Positions 37,716 to 46,219 are shown, counted from the stretch's first letter. The stretch is 64,000 nucleotides of DNA from Gordonia gummivorans (GCF_022513585.1 NZ_JAKWBF010000025.1:1-64000), one strand, 5' to 3'. Program-made: numbers and translations. Notes: generated by a model not told the origin, from the letters alone.

Positions 37716-38672
37716 CTCAGCAGGCTCCTTCTTTTTGCGCCGCGGGATGAAGTGCATGATCACCACGATGATCACGCCGACCACCAATCCCACGAGCGCC
37801 GACACCACCGTCCCAGCGGTCCAACTCAACAGTCCCCCGAATCCATGGGCGAGTTCTTCGAACCAGTGCTCGATGTCGTGTAGACGGTCGGCGGGCCAGT
37901 GGAATCCGGCCTCGCCGACGTTGACGATCAGAATGTGGCCACCGACCCACAGCATGGCGGCGATGCCGACGACGGTGAGCGTGGACATGATCTTCGGCAT
38001 CGCCTTGACCAGGCCACGCCCAATTCGCTGGCTGACCGTCGACTCGCGCTGCGCCAACGACAGCCCGACGTCGTCCATCTTGACGATCACTCCGACCACG
38101 CCGTAGACGAGGATCGTGATGAGGAAGGCGACGACGATGAGCACCAACAGCCGTGTCAGGAATGGTTCGGATTCCACCGACGACAACGAGATCACCATGA
38201 TCTCCGCCGACAAGATGAGGTCGGTGCGGATCGCGCCGTTGACCATCGTCTTCTCGAACTCCGGGCCCTTCTCCGCAGCCGGCACGTCGTCGTCGGCGTG
38301 GTCGTGGGAGTGTCCACCGCCGAACGCCTCGTACACCTTCTCGGCGCCCTCGTAAGAGAGGAACAGACCGCCGGCGATCAGCAGATACGGCAGCGCCTGA
38401 GGAAGAAACTGACTGAGGATCATCGCCACCGGCAGGATGATCAGCAGCTTGTTGCGTATCGACCCGATGGCGATCTTGCGGACGATCGGCAGCTCACGGT
38501 CAGGGGTGAAGCCGTGGACATACCGGGGCGTCACGGCGGTGTCGTCGACCACCACGCCAGCCGCCTTGACACTGGCCTTACCGGCTGCCGCGCCGATGTC
38601 GTCGATCGATGCCGCGGCCACCTTGGTCAGGGCCACGATGTCGTCGAGCAGGGCAACGAGGCCACCAGCCAC
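37704..38672 (-). CDS. DUF808 family membrane protein (YedI-like)
   Basis: A 322-residue integral membrane protein of the DUF808/YedI family. The N-terminal signature MAGGLVALLDDIVALTKVAA is diagnostic, followed by the conserved KAAGVVVDDTAVTP and IAIGSIRNKLLIILP segments, then about seven helices and a short basic tail (PRRKKK). A charged His-rich cytosolic or periplasmic loop (GGGHSHDHADDD) may bind metal ions. The family's function is unknown. The length is normal. It stands alone; the P-type ATPase and this protein are neighbours but face opposite promoters. Confidence 0.88.
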   Translation of the reverse strand: MAGGLVALLDDIVALTKVAAASIDDIGAAAGKASVKAAGVVVDDTAVTPRYVHGFTPDRELPIVRKIAIGSIRNKLLIILPVAMILSQFLPQALPYLLIAGGLFLSYEGAEKVYEAFGGGHSHDHADDDVPAAEKGPEFEKTMVNGAIRTDLILSAEIMVISLSSVESEPFLTRLLVLIVVAFLITILVYGVVGVIVKMDDVGLSLAQRESTVSQRIGRGLVKAMPKIMSTLTVVGIAAMLWVGGHILIVNVGEAGFHWPADRLHDIEHWFEELAHGFGGLLSWTAGTVVSALVGLVVGVIIVVIMHFIPRRKKKEPAESAA

Positions 38673-38776
38673 AGGAACCTCCAGAGAAGCGAGCGCGAGT
38701 CAACGAACAGTATGGCCCACCGGTCAGTCTGACCGGGATCGGCAATATGACCGATGCGCGTGCTGCCCTGGCCGGC

Positions 38777-38959
38777 CTAATCCGGCGACGGTGCGAGATC
38801 ACTGGCTCGGACCGTGAACCCGCCACGTTCGCGGGCATGTCGAAGCGCGCTCTCGGGGGCTCTCTCGCCCACATCCTCGGGGAGGTCGTCCTCGCCCAGG
38901 CATGGCGTGCGCTCGTCGGGTGTGGCGAGGTTGAATACCGTGCCGCTCACTCTCAGCAC
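38777..38959 (-). pseudogene. Orphan coding-like frame, possibly a decayed gene
   Basis: Within the 437-bp gap 38673-39110 one minus-strand frame reads like protein: TVFNLATPDERTPCLGEDDL and PEDVGERAPESALRHARERG, with GC-rich third positions. It can be extended upstream without a stop to about 39070 (NDGELKRFDRSRRGSIERAG), but there is no start codon there; the only GTG is at 38959. This suggests the 3' end of a gene that lost its start. I cannot name it and it may be non-coding. Nothing else is seen in the gap. Confidence 0.25.
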
Positions 38960-39110
38960 GTGGAAGCAAGGTAGCCAGCCTGCGCGCTCGATGCTGCCGC
39001 GCCGGCTGCGGTCGAATCGCTTGAGCTCGCCGTCGTTGGACCGCGCGCAAACCCTGGTGAGTGGTTGTCAGGCAACGCAAGTTCTCCTCGACGGAAGCCT
39101 CCGCTCCGCT

Positions 39111-39509
39111 TCACTCGACTTCGCCACGCGGGGCTTCGTGATCCGTACCCAGCGCACTGTCCTCGATGACCGTGGAAGCACCCTCGATGAGCGCACTCAA
39201 CGACTCGTGCCAGGCAGGCAAGTCCCTGGAAAGGGTGAGCCAGCTGAGTTCGCGGTTGATTTCGTCGTACTGGTGGATCAGAAAGTTGCGATTGGCGACT
39301 GCGAGCGACCATTCGACGCCCTCGGGCGCAAGGAGTCCTACCCTGGAGAGTCGATTGGCGGACTCACCGAGCTTCATCATCAGGGAGTCGCCAGCCTCCT
39401 GCAGCAGATGATCGCCCATGTAGGCGTCCTTGCCGCGGCTGTTGATTTCCTCCACGTGTAGCAGCCAGGCGTGGATATGTAGGAGCTCCTTGGCCGCTTT
39501 CCGGTCCAT
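39111..39509 (-). CDS. hepT: HEPN-domain RNase toxin HepT
   Basis: A 132-residue all-helical HEPN protein. The RNase signature RX4HXY is exact: R74, H79 and Y81 in RNFLIHQYDEI. In characterised systems the enzyme cleaves RNA and arrests growth until the partner MntA AMPylates the Tyr of this motif. The start overlaps the stop of the antitoxin gene (TGATG), so antitoxin and toxin are translationally coupled with the antitoxin first. The C-terminal 25 residues are acidic and probably disordered. Role in phage defence is inferred from the family and from the nearby BREX operon. Confidence 0.85.
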   Translation of the reverse strand: MDRKAAKELLHIHAWLLHVEEINSRGKDAYMGDHLLQEAGDSLMMKLGESANRLSRVGLLAPEGVEWSLAVANRNFLIHQYDEINRELSWLTLSRDLPAWHESLSALIEGASTVIEDSALGTDHEAPRGEVE

Positions 39510-39982
39510 CAGAGCAGCACTGCCTCTCGACGAATGTCATCGTCGACGGTGGGCTTTAGGCCGCCGTACTCGACGAGATCGATCTCTCGCCCGAGGACCT
39601 TCTCGAGCAGCTGTTTGAAGCCGACGAAGTCGAACGACGACGTCGCCTCGGGCGCCTCGACAAGCAGGTCGATATCCGACGTGGGATGCGCCTGATGGCG
39701 AGCCACCGAACCGAACACCGCCATCCGGGTGTATCCGCGTTCGGCCGCAAGGGTTTTGAGGACAGGCGCCGCAGCTTCCAACAGAACCTCCGGGTGAACA
39801 TTGTCGAGGTCGGGAGCGAACTTGAGTTGCTGACTGACGGCCGGCTGCGTGATATCGAGGATCTCCGCGATCTGGCGTTGGGACTTCCCGGTCGCGGCCA
39901 GCGCTCGCAAGGCAAGGATGCGTCGCAGGCGCGCAACATCTTCGGCACGCCGCGCGTTGCGGTATTCGGCAACCAGACCCAT
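39509..39982 (-). CDS. mntA: MntA-like nucleotidyltransferase antitoxin with N-terminal HTH
   Basis: A 157-residue fusion. Residues 34-53 form a helix-turn-helix (KSQRQIAEILDITQPAVSQQ). The C-terminal half is a minimal nucleotidyltransferase with GSVARHQAHPTSDIDLLVE, giving the GSX10DXD signature (G91, S92, D103, D105). In known pairs the nucleotidyltransferase inactivates HepT by AMPylating its Tyr. Stand-alone MntA proteins lack the HTH, so here the antitoxin could also repress its own promoter. The start at ATG 39982 has AAGG 7-8 nt upstream. It is the first gene of the two-gene operon. Confidence 0.82.
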   Translation of the reverse strand: MGLVAEYRNARRAEDVARLRRILALRALAATGKSQRQIAEILDITQPAVSQQLKFAPDLDNVHPEVLLEAAAPVLKTLAAERGYTRMAVFGSVARHQAHPTSDIDLLVEAPEATSSFDFVGFKQLLEKVLGREIDLVEYGGLKPTVDDDIRREAVLL

Positions 39983-40157
39983 AAGTCAACCTTATCACCG
40001 GTCGGAACGAGTGGCGGTCCAAACTTTGGGCGCCGGCACTGTAAGCAAAACCACAACCAGCCTTCATCGTTTGACCAGCTAACAGGTTCATTCTGAATGG
40101 TGGTAGACCCCATCGGGCCCACCTACGCAGAGACAACGGACGTCGGCGGAGGTTCAC

Positions 40158-41224
40158 GTGAGCGTCGTTCTCGGGCTTCATCTTCAATCGGATCGCGTGC
40201 TGGCCGCAGTCGGCCCAGACGGCTCGGCCGGCGAGTCGCGACAGGTATTCCCGGCATCTCTGCGATGGCCGGCCGACACCGCACCGACGCTGCCCGACCG
40301 CCGGAACCACGACGCGATCTACCGCCATTTCGTCGACCACATCGGCGACCCGCGTCCGCTCTCGGTCCCGGGCGCACCGGATCGGCTGGCCGACGACCTC
40401 GCCGCCACGCTGATCGCGACGGTCGTCGCCGCCGTCGAAAGCAGCCGACACGAGCACGTCTCGCGGGTACTCATCGCGCATCCGACGTATTGGACGGTGG
40501 CCCAGCTGTCGTCGTTTCACACCAGCCTCGTAGGGGCCGGGCTCGGCGAGAACCGCGCCCTGCTTCTCGCTCCAGACATCGACGTCGCCCTGGGGTGGAT
40601 CGACCACACCAAGGACTCGTCGGCGCGCAACAGGTTTCGGTGTGCGATCTGCGTGCCGAGAGCGCGATCGTCGGCCATGCCCGACGGCCGCGCTCGGGTC
40701 ATCTCACGGCTGTCACCGCACACGGCTATCCCGGTCTCGGCGTGTCCCGCCTCGACGAGCGTCTCGGACGCCGTGTCCTGGCCAGATCGGCCCGCGCCGG
40801 CCGCCCGGTACCGCGCCATCCGGCCCTGCTCGCCCAAGTGCGTGCAATCTGCGCCGAGACTCGAAACACGTTGCATACCGGTTCGATTCGAGTGGAGGTC
40901 GCGGCGCCCTGCACGCGTCGCATCGAAAAGCACAACGTGACAATTCATCCCGACGACGTCTACCAACTGGCCCGCCCCCACTCCGCCGAGATCGTGCGCG
41001 CCCTGCAGCGTTGCGCCGCACCTGGCGCAGAACCCGACCGCGTCGTCCTGATCGGCTCGGCACCACGCTTCCCGCTGCTTGCCGAAGCCGTGGCCGCGCG
41101 GTTCGGCTGCCCGGTGATCGTGCCCGACGATCCCGAGTTCGCCTGTGCGCGAGGGGCCGCTCTACTGGCTGAGGCAGCGCCCAACCCGCGGGCAGCACTG
41201 CCGATTCCGGATTCCGTCGTCTGA
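40158..41224 (+). pseudogene. Hsp70/actin-fold ATPase-like gene broken by a frameshift
   Basis: The 5' part starts at GTG 40158 (GGAGG 5 nt upstream) and reads SVVLGLHLQSDRVLAAVGPD to WIDHTKD, with phosphate-loop-like strands of an Hsp70 ATPase domain. Near 40610-40625 the sensible reading moves to the -1 frame (LVGAQQVSVCDLRAESAIVG) and continues to a stop at 41222-41224, including RVVLIGSAPRFPLLAEAVAA and the Hsp70-like ending DDPEFACARGAALLAEA. One missing base would explain it. The whole would be about 355 residues, an ATPase domain without substrate-binding domain. It may be a real pseudogene, a sequencing error, or programmed shifting; no slippery heptamer is obvious. Confidence 0.65.
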
Positions 41225-41508
41225 GCGTGCCGCGGTCGAGCCGAGCGCCGAACTGGGTTGATACGTCGACGGCCACCTGCTGAAGCTCGCCGGTTCTTGC
41301 CGCTCGGTGTAGACCTCACCCGGGCACACACTTCCCATCGACAGGTCATCCGGCAATCGAAACCAACCCGCACTGCGCCTGTTCACATAAGTGCAGGCCG
41401 CTCGTGTCCGCCGAATAGACCCGGTCTCGCCGCTGCGGTCCGCGCACTCTTTTTGTCGGACCATCCGGCTACAAACAGCAGCAGTACTTGACTGCCGAGG
41501 AGGCGCGC

Positions 41509-41859
41509 ATGACGAGCTGGGCTGACTTGGCACCTTGGCTCCTGGCGATGACCGGTGTCTTCACGGTCATCAAGGGGGCATCGAAGGTGATGGCGAAATC
41601 ACCGCGTGAACAGCTGGCCTTGTGGTCAGCACGTGTTGAGGCATCGGCCGAGATCTCCACGGGCATTGCCGTGTTCCTCCTGTTCTACGCGTGGGTGTCG
41701 CAGTACACCGACGGGACCTTGTGGGCACTGAAAGTGGCTGCCACCGCTGGCGGCGTACTCCTCGTGGTGCTCTTCTTCGTCAGCATCTTCGAATTCGGCG
41801 CTACCCGATATCGCGGCGGAGAATCCTCCCAAACCATGCCCGGAGACGCCCGGACATGA
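41509..41859 (+). CDS. Small membrane protein of unknown function
   Basis: A 116-residue protein with three hydrophobic segments: WADLAPWLLAMTGVFTVI near the start, STGIAVFLLFYAWV in the middle, and VAATAGGVLLVVLFFVSIFE near the end. Between them lies a basic loop (KGASKVMAKSPREQ). The tail is polar (GGESSQTMPGDART). The ATG at 41509 has GAGGAGG 6 nt upstream, a strong site. I recognise no family. It is followed after 73 bp by a strong hairpin, so it is probably a single-gene transcript. It is the last ordinary-looking gene before the recombinase/BREX region. Confidence 0.7.
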   Translation: MTSWADLAPWLLAMTGVFTVIKGASKVMAKSPREQLALWSARVEASAEISTGIAVFLLFYAWVSQYTDGTLWALKVAATAGGVLLVVLFFVSIFEFGATRYRGGESSQTMPGDART

Positions 41860-41932
41860 GGTTCGAGCGCAGCGAAGTCCCCGAAATCTCAACCTCGGCG
41901 CTCCTCTAGCCGACCGAACTGGACGAACAGCG

Positions 41933-41960
41933 AGGCCACAGTCCGACAGGACTGTGGCCT
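41933..41960. terminator. Perfect 12-bp stem hairpin
   Basis: AGGCCACAGTCC (41933-41944), loop GACA, GGACTGTGGCCT (41949-41960). A strong GC-rich stem about 73 nt downstream of the small membrane protein gene; only short T content follows, as is common for actinobacterial terminators. Confidence 0.8.
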
Positions 41961-42033
41961 TGTATCTGCTGCTGTGGTGCCGCTCGTGGTGTGCAGTCCG
42001 TGATGGCTGGTCAGCCACCGGGCCAGCGATGGG

Positions 42034-42234
42034 TGTCCGGGGAATTTGTCCCTGATGTCCGGAGAATTTTCGGCAGTCGACGACGGGCGCCGGATCGGCG
42101 CGCGTGCTCCCTGAGTCGCTTGCTGACAACTGGGCACGGGCACTCGCACGCCCGACGGCCTTCTGCTCGTCGGTGGTTCTGCGCTGATTTCACGAAGTCA
42201 TCGCAATTCTGGTCCCAGAATGTTCGGAGAATTA
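42034..42234 (+). repeat. Three direct 14-mer repeats beside the transposase-like gene
   Basis: TGTCCGGGGAATTT (42034-42047), TGTCCGGAGAATTT (42056-42069) and TGTTCGGAGAATTA (42221-42234). The first two are 22 bp apart, two helical turns, so a protein could bind both on one face. The third is next to a palindrome (42206-42221, ATTCTGG-TC-CCAGAAT). Repeated internal sites at an element end recall IS21-type ends, but no IstA/IstB is present. The rest of 41961-42315 holds no gene I can support. Confidence 0.5.
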
Positions 42235-42254
42235 CCGCCTGGTGGAGACACGAC

Positions 42255-42287
42255 GAGGGATGGACTCCATGGGAGACCATCCCTCGC
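42255..42287. terminator. Terminator hairpin downstream of the transposase-like gene
   Basis: Arms CGAGGGATGG (42255-42264) and CCATCCCTCG (42278-42287), with a nested CTCC-ATG-GGAG stem in the loop, so nearly the whole 33 nt can pair. It lies 28 nt beyond the stop codon of the minus-strand gene at 42316. Confidence 0.75.
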
Positions 42288-42315
42288 AGGTGTGAAGTTG
42301 TTGACGTGCCCCTAG

Positions 42316-44113
42316 CTAGCTGCGGGGCGGCTCCGTGGCCGGATCATGCCCCAGATCGTCGGTGAGTTGCTGCCACCGTTCGTCGATCGACTCGAAGTCT
42401 GGGATGCCCCGGTGTTTGAAGCCCTGGATCGTCAGCCAGTTCACGACCGCGAATGCGACCGCGATAGTGATGCACACGACGGGCTCACGCCGGGCCCCGT
42501 ACTTGAGGTGCTCCAAGCCGGTGGATGGGCGCCGTCGGACGAGGTCGAACCGTTGCTCGGTGAGCGCGCGATAGGCCTCGTAGGTGATGGCGTGCATCCA
42601 CGATCCGGGAATGTATTGGGAGTGCTGTTGCCGCTGAACCTGGTCGTCGGTCAGGGTGACCACCGTCGCCTTCTGTCGGCAGCTCCGGTATACGGGTACC
42701 TCGGGGCCTGGGTCGATGAATGGCAGATCGTCGCGACCGTCCGTTGCCGGATTGAGCCAGCGTGCGCAACGGACGTTTCCGAGAGCAGCTGGGCACGTGA
42801 ACTCCATTTTCATCACCCGCTTGCCGTCACTACCTCGTTTCGGTCGGCCTCGACGTTCCCCGGCTTCGTAGGCTCTGCGATTGACTCCCATCACCATCGG
42901 CATCATCCGCTTGAGGCGCACATCATGGGCCTCCCACGCGTCCTTGTCGAGGATGGTGCGCAGGGGTCGAATCATGCGCCGACCGTTGTAGAGTTCGACC
43001 GCGGCCGGACAGTAGAAGTTTCCTTCGATTTGCGTCGGGCCGGGGGCGTTCTTCCGGTTCGCACCGGTCGGGTCGACGGCTGGCAAGACCAGCGAAGTCC
43101 AATGCTCCGGATAGCGGAAGATCGCCGCGTATCCGTTCGCGATTTGCCACCCCCCCCCCCCAGCCCTTTTTCAAATATCCCATGTCGGCGACGAGCAGTG
43201 GGCGGCGGGCATTGGCGGCCTTTGACCGGGTATCGAAGCCCGCCTTGCGGTGGAAGCGAACCGCTTCGTCGAGTCCTTCCAGCGACCCGGACGTGGGTTT
43301 GTGGATCGAGAGGCCTGTGAACAGGGGTGGAACGCTGTGTAGGTTCCCTACCGGGCCGACAGAAGTGACTGCCGTGACTTCGATGCCCCAGCCACGTTTC
43401 TTGGCGATCTTGTTGCCTTCGGAATCGAGACGGTGGCGGGCGTCGCGTCGGTAATTCGCCCCGGGATATGCGGCTGCTCGCCGTCGGTTCTCTTGGCGGG
43501 TGAACTCGGGCGACGGGCCAGCAAGGTCGACGATCATCCCGTCGACAACCAGATCACCTCGTCGGCCTGCACGAAGTGCGGGATCAATCCACGCTGCAAC
43601 GATTGCGTTAACGACTTCGGCGCGGCGCTCACCCGCGAGCTTGTAGGCGGCTTGCTGCTCGGGTGTTCGTGTTCGCTCAATCGCTCGGGACTGGTCGACG
43701 GTGATGCGACTGGCGGGTTGGTCGGGTCCGGAGTCCAAGCACTCCAACTCGGCGTCGAGCCATCCAGCGAAGCTCTTGTAGGCGCGCTCGAAATTGCTGC
43801 GCATAGGATCAAGGGCCTTGTCGTCGATACCGACCTCAGCAAGCTGCTCAGCACTGAAGTCCAGGAGGGTGCGAAAGGTTCCGGTGATTGTGGGCGGCTG
43901 GGATAGCAGGCCCCGCACGATCAGCGCCGTCTGCCAGCCCACGATCGTGTAGGGCAGGCGACGCCGCCCTCCTTGCGATGGCCGGCGCTGTTGCTTGTTC
44001 CACCCGGCGATTAGTTCAGCGATTCCTGAACCTTTGGCCATCGCAAGGGCGGTGGCGAAGGTCTGGGGAGAGGGTGTGCATGCGGGGTCGAAGTGCCGAG
44101 GATGTATTGCCAT
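42316..44113 (-). pseudogene. DDE-transposase-like gene split at a G12 tract
   Basis: Two overlapping minus-strand frames make one protein. The N-terminal part starts at ATG 44113 (AAAGG about 9 nt upstream) and runs through DLVVDGMIVDLAGPSP and RPLLVADMGYLKKGW. At the run of twelve G (43150-43161) the frame is lost. With eleven G the reading continues as WQIANGYAAIFRYPEHWTS into the second frame, ending at 42316, a 598-residue product. Asp residues in the two predicted strands and a late Glu-containing helix (EAYRALTEQRFDLVRRRPSTG) resemble a DDE nuclease core, but I cannot name an IS family. It may be phase-variable, a true pseudogene, or affected by a homopolymer read error. Confidence 0.6.
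43150..43161. repeat. Homopolymer tract of twelve C (G on the coding strand)
   Basis: Twelve consecutive C on the plus strand inside the transposase-like gene. Twelve G puts the gene out of frame; eight, eleven or fourteen G would keep it open. It is the longest homopolymer I noticed in the window. Confidence 0.85.
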
Positions 44114-44188
44114 GATGAAGCCTTTCGAAAGATTCGGGGTCGGCAAAGCGACTGACGTCGCCCGCCAACTAGTGAAAGTGGCTAGCAG

Positions 44189-45280
44189 TCAGCCGTTTTC
44201 GCGAGAGTTGTCTCGCTGCTGTGCGTCCCACATGGCCTTCGTGAGGTGCGAGAGCGATGGTGTGGGGCCAGTCATGATGGCCCGGACACCGCGGATGTCG
44301 ATGATGTTGGCGACCGCGCAGAATTCGTCGAGTTTGAGCGTCTTCGCCTGGGTGACCATCCACCGGTTGCGCAGCGCGTATGGGTTGACCCTGCACGACA
44401 GGCCTCGGTCAGCGAGTTTCTCGTTCACCCTGTTGACGGCATTCCGTTCAACCGTCGAAGCTTCCCCGAAGGCCATCAGCCGGTCGTGAGGAGCATCCCG
44501 CACCAGGCGCATCACCCGCCGTGCTTGTGCCTCATCCACCACCGGCACCTGCCGGACCGGGGTCTTTGCTGTCGACAACGACACCACAAGGACCCGATGA
44601 CCATCGAACTCGCGCCATCGAAAGTCATTGTGCTGCATCCATTTCAATTCTGAGATGCGAGCTCCGCATGCCAGTACGATCTCGACGATGAGTTGCAGTG
44701 CGCGTTCCCATTTCGGGCTCAATGATGGCGCCGCCTCCCGAAGCGCGCGAATGTTATCGACAGTGGCGGGTGCGCTGAGTTCCCCGCGGTACATGATGTC
44801 GCCGTTGCCGGTCGGGAATTCCGCCGGGTGCAGCACTCGCCCCGCGGAATGCAGGTAGTACCGCACTGTGCGTGGGGCACTGCTCTTCCGTGTGCCGAGG
44901 TATCGGGTGACTGTTGGTCGCCGCAACGCGCGGTAGAGGTCGACCGTGCCAGTTTCGTGATGGGTGTGCACCAGGAACTGCGTCAACGCTGATACGGATT
45001 CGCGGTCAACAGCCTCCGACACGAAGGGGCGAGATGCCTGAAACAGTGCGGCGGCCTCCAGTGCCACCTTTCCGACCTCGGGGTTGCGGACCTTCGGTCG
45101 GCGGTTCATCAATCGCTCGTAGCGCTCCCGGTCCACTCCGTGGAGCGGAAGCTCCTGGACACGTGGCTTTGGGGCATCGTCGTTTACGACGGCGTTGATG
45201 AGCGAGTCGGATTCGTCCAGGTCGTAAGGATCGACGGGCTCAGGCGCAGCGGGTGCAGGACCACCCGCGTGCCGCGCCAT
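44189..45280 (-). CDS. Degenerate tyrosine-recombinase-like protein
   Basis: A 363-residue protein with the layout of a phage-integrase-type recombinase: an N-terminal SAM-like DNA-binding part (about 85-170) and a catalytic-like domain (about 185-345). The first catalytic Arg is present (R208 in CGARISELKW), as is the beta-hairpin Lys (K239 in STAKTPVRQVPV). The HxLRH box is altered to YALRN (R304 kept, both His lost), and no Tyr follows residue 301, so the nucleophile is missing. It can probably bind DNA but not cleave it as a canonical recombinase. The start at ATG 45280 has GGAGG 7 nt upstream. It lies 75 nt upstream of the transposase-like gene on the same strand. Confidence 0.6.
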   Translation of the reverse strand: MARHAGGPAPAAPEPVDPYDLDESDSLINAVVNDDAPKPRVQELPLHGVDRERYERLMNRRPKVRNPEVGKVALEAAALFQASRPFVSEAVDRESVSALTQFLVHTHHETGTVDLYRALRRPTVTRYLGTRKSSAPRTVRYYLHSAGRVLHPAEFPTGNGDIMYRGELSAPATVDNIRALREAAPSLSPKWERALQLIVEIVLACGARISELKWMQHNDFRWREFDGHRVLVVSLSTAKTPVRQVPVVDEAQARRVMRLVRDAPHDRLMAFGEASTVERNAVNRVNEKLADRGLSCRVNPYALRNRWMVTQAKTLKLDEFCAVANIIDIRGVRAIMTGPTPSLSHLTKAMWDAQQRDNSRENG

Positions 45281-45435
45281 CACCATCCTCCGCTCGACAC
45301 GCAAGAGATGGGCTTGAGTTCGTGCCCAGGGCACGCTGAAATAGACATGACGTCCTTCCATCAGACTGGCGGGTTGTCGAATGCGGCGTTGCCGCTCCGT
45401 GGGGGGCCGGGGCCAACCGGCCCTCCCACGGCACA

Positions 45436-45456
45436 CCGGAACATGAATGTTTCCGG
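45436..45456. promoter_or_regulatory. Imperfect palindrome upstream of the recombinase-like gene
   Basis: CCGGAACAT (45436-45444), GA, ATGTTTCCGG (45447-45456): inverted arms with one extra T. Located about 155-175 nt upstream of the 45280 start. It may be an operator or an element end. The remaining non-coding DNA from 45281 to 45889 shows no gene I can support; a TAGAAT -10-like hexamer lies near 45803-45808. Confidence 0.35.
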
Positions 45457-45851
45457 TAATTCGAGACGCGGATGCGTCAACGAATCAGGGCATCAGAATG
45501 CTGCGGGCGGCGGAATCCCTGTCTGCGGAGACCACCATGACTCGAACGCGTCGTCGCGCGCTGCCTCAGTGACAGCGCCGACCGCGAGAGCGGTGGCACT
45601 ACGATTGACCACGCGGGTCACCTCTCATCATCCGGGTGCCCGAAGGGGGTGGACGTCGTTGGCGCGACGTCTACTCCCGCCCCCAAAGTTCCAGGGCACA
45701 CAAGGAAGATACCCCGATTCCTTCGCTATTGATTCGCGTGATTGCGGCGTGTCGCAAGCGAATTTGCCCAGTTGTAGCTCCTGCAGCTGTGCTATTGATC
45801 CGCTAGAATGGCCTCACCACACACACAAACCCACAGGAGAGGCGCGTTCTT

Positions 45852-45865
45852 CGACACGAGTGTCG
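45852..45865. promoter_or_regulatory. Short palindrome before the Cys-rich gene
   Basis: CGACAC-GA-GTGTCG, a perfect 6-bp inverted repeat 25-38 nt upstream of the ATG at 45890. A dimeric repressor site is possible. It does not fit the actinobacterial LexA box, which needs GTTC half-sites. Confidence 0.3.
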
Positions 45866-45889
45866 GAGGCCGCGCGTAGATGATGTGCC

Positions 45890-46219
45890 ATGAGCATTCG
45901 TTCCCTGAAACCAGTCACCGCGCCTGACGAGCTGCTGTCGCAACGTCGGCTGTATCCCCAAACGGCATCTTGTATGCATCCGAACTGCGCAGAGCCGTGC
46001 ACCTACCCCGAGCACTCCGCTGGCCGTCGCCCCATGTTTTGCTCGCGGAGTTGCGCACAGAGTTACTCATCCAGCCGACGCGCTCTGCTTCGTGAGGTCG
46101 CGGCGATTCAGGGTTCGATCGCATTGATTGGGAAGCGCAGTCACACCGTCGAGGCGCTCCGTCGGCAGCTGGCACACGCAGAATGGCACCTTGCGCGATA
46201 CGGCGGACCGGAACACTGA
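45890..46219 (+). CDS. Small Cys-rich, zinc-finger-like protein upstream of pglW
   Basis: A 109-residue protein. The middle has C28-x4-C33-x3-C37, H42 and the pair FCSRSCAQ (C51, C55), arranged like a small treble-clef or FCS-type zinc site. The C-terminal third is a long amphipathic helix rich in Arg, Ala and Leu (ALRRQLAHAEWHLARYGG). I do not recognise a family; it could be a DNA-binding or adaptor protein. The ATG at 45890 is the first possible start after an in-frame TGA; a GGAGG lies further upstream (45865-45869), not ideally spaced. It sits 59 bp before pglW in the same direction, so it may be co-expressed with the BREX operon. Confidence 0.6.
   Translation: MSIRSLKPVTAPDELLSQRRLYPQTASCMHPNCAEPCTYPEHSAGRRPMFCSRSCAQSYSSSRRALLREVAAIQGSIALIGKRSHTVEALRRQLAHAEWHLARYGGPEH

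Noticed and set aside
45852-45865. A LexA (SOS) box before the Cys-rich gene
   Set aside because: The half-sites are CGACAC/GTGTCG, not the GAAC/GTTC pair of the actinobacterial SOS box; kept only as an unspecified palindrome.
45140-45883. A 247-codon plus-strand open frame upstream of the Cys-rich gene
   Set aside because: Partly antisense to the recombinase-like gene, composition is Thr/Arg/Pro/Ser-rich and no ribosome site or domain is visible.
45281-45889. A tRNA or att site as the integration point of the BREX region
   Set aside because: No cloverleaf or T-loop consensus could be read on either strand, and no direct repeat bounding the island was found within the window.
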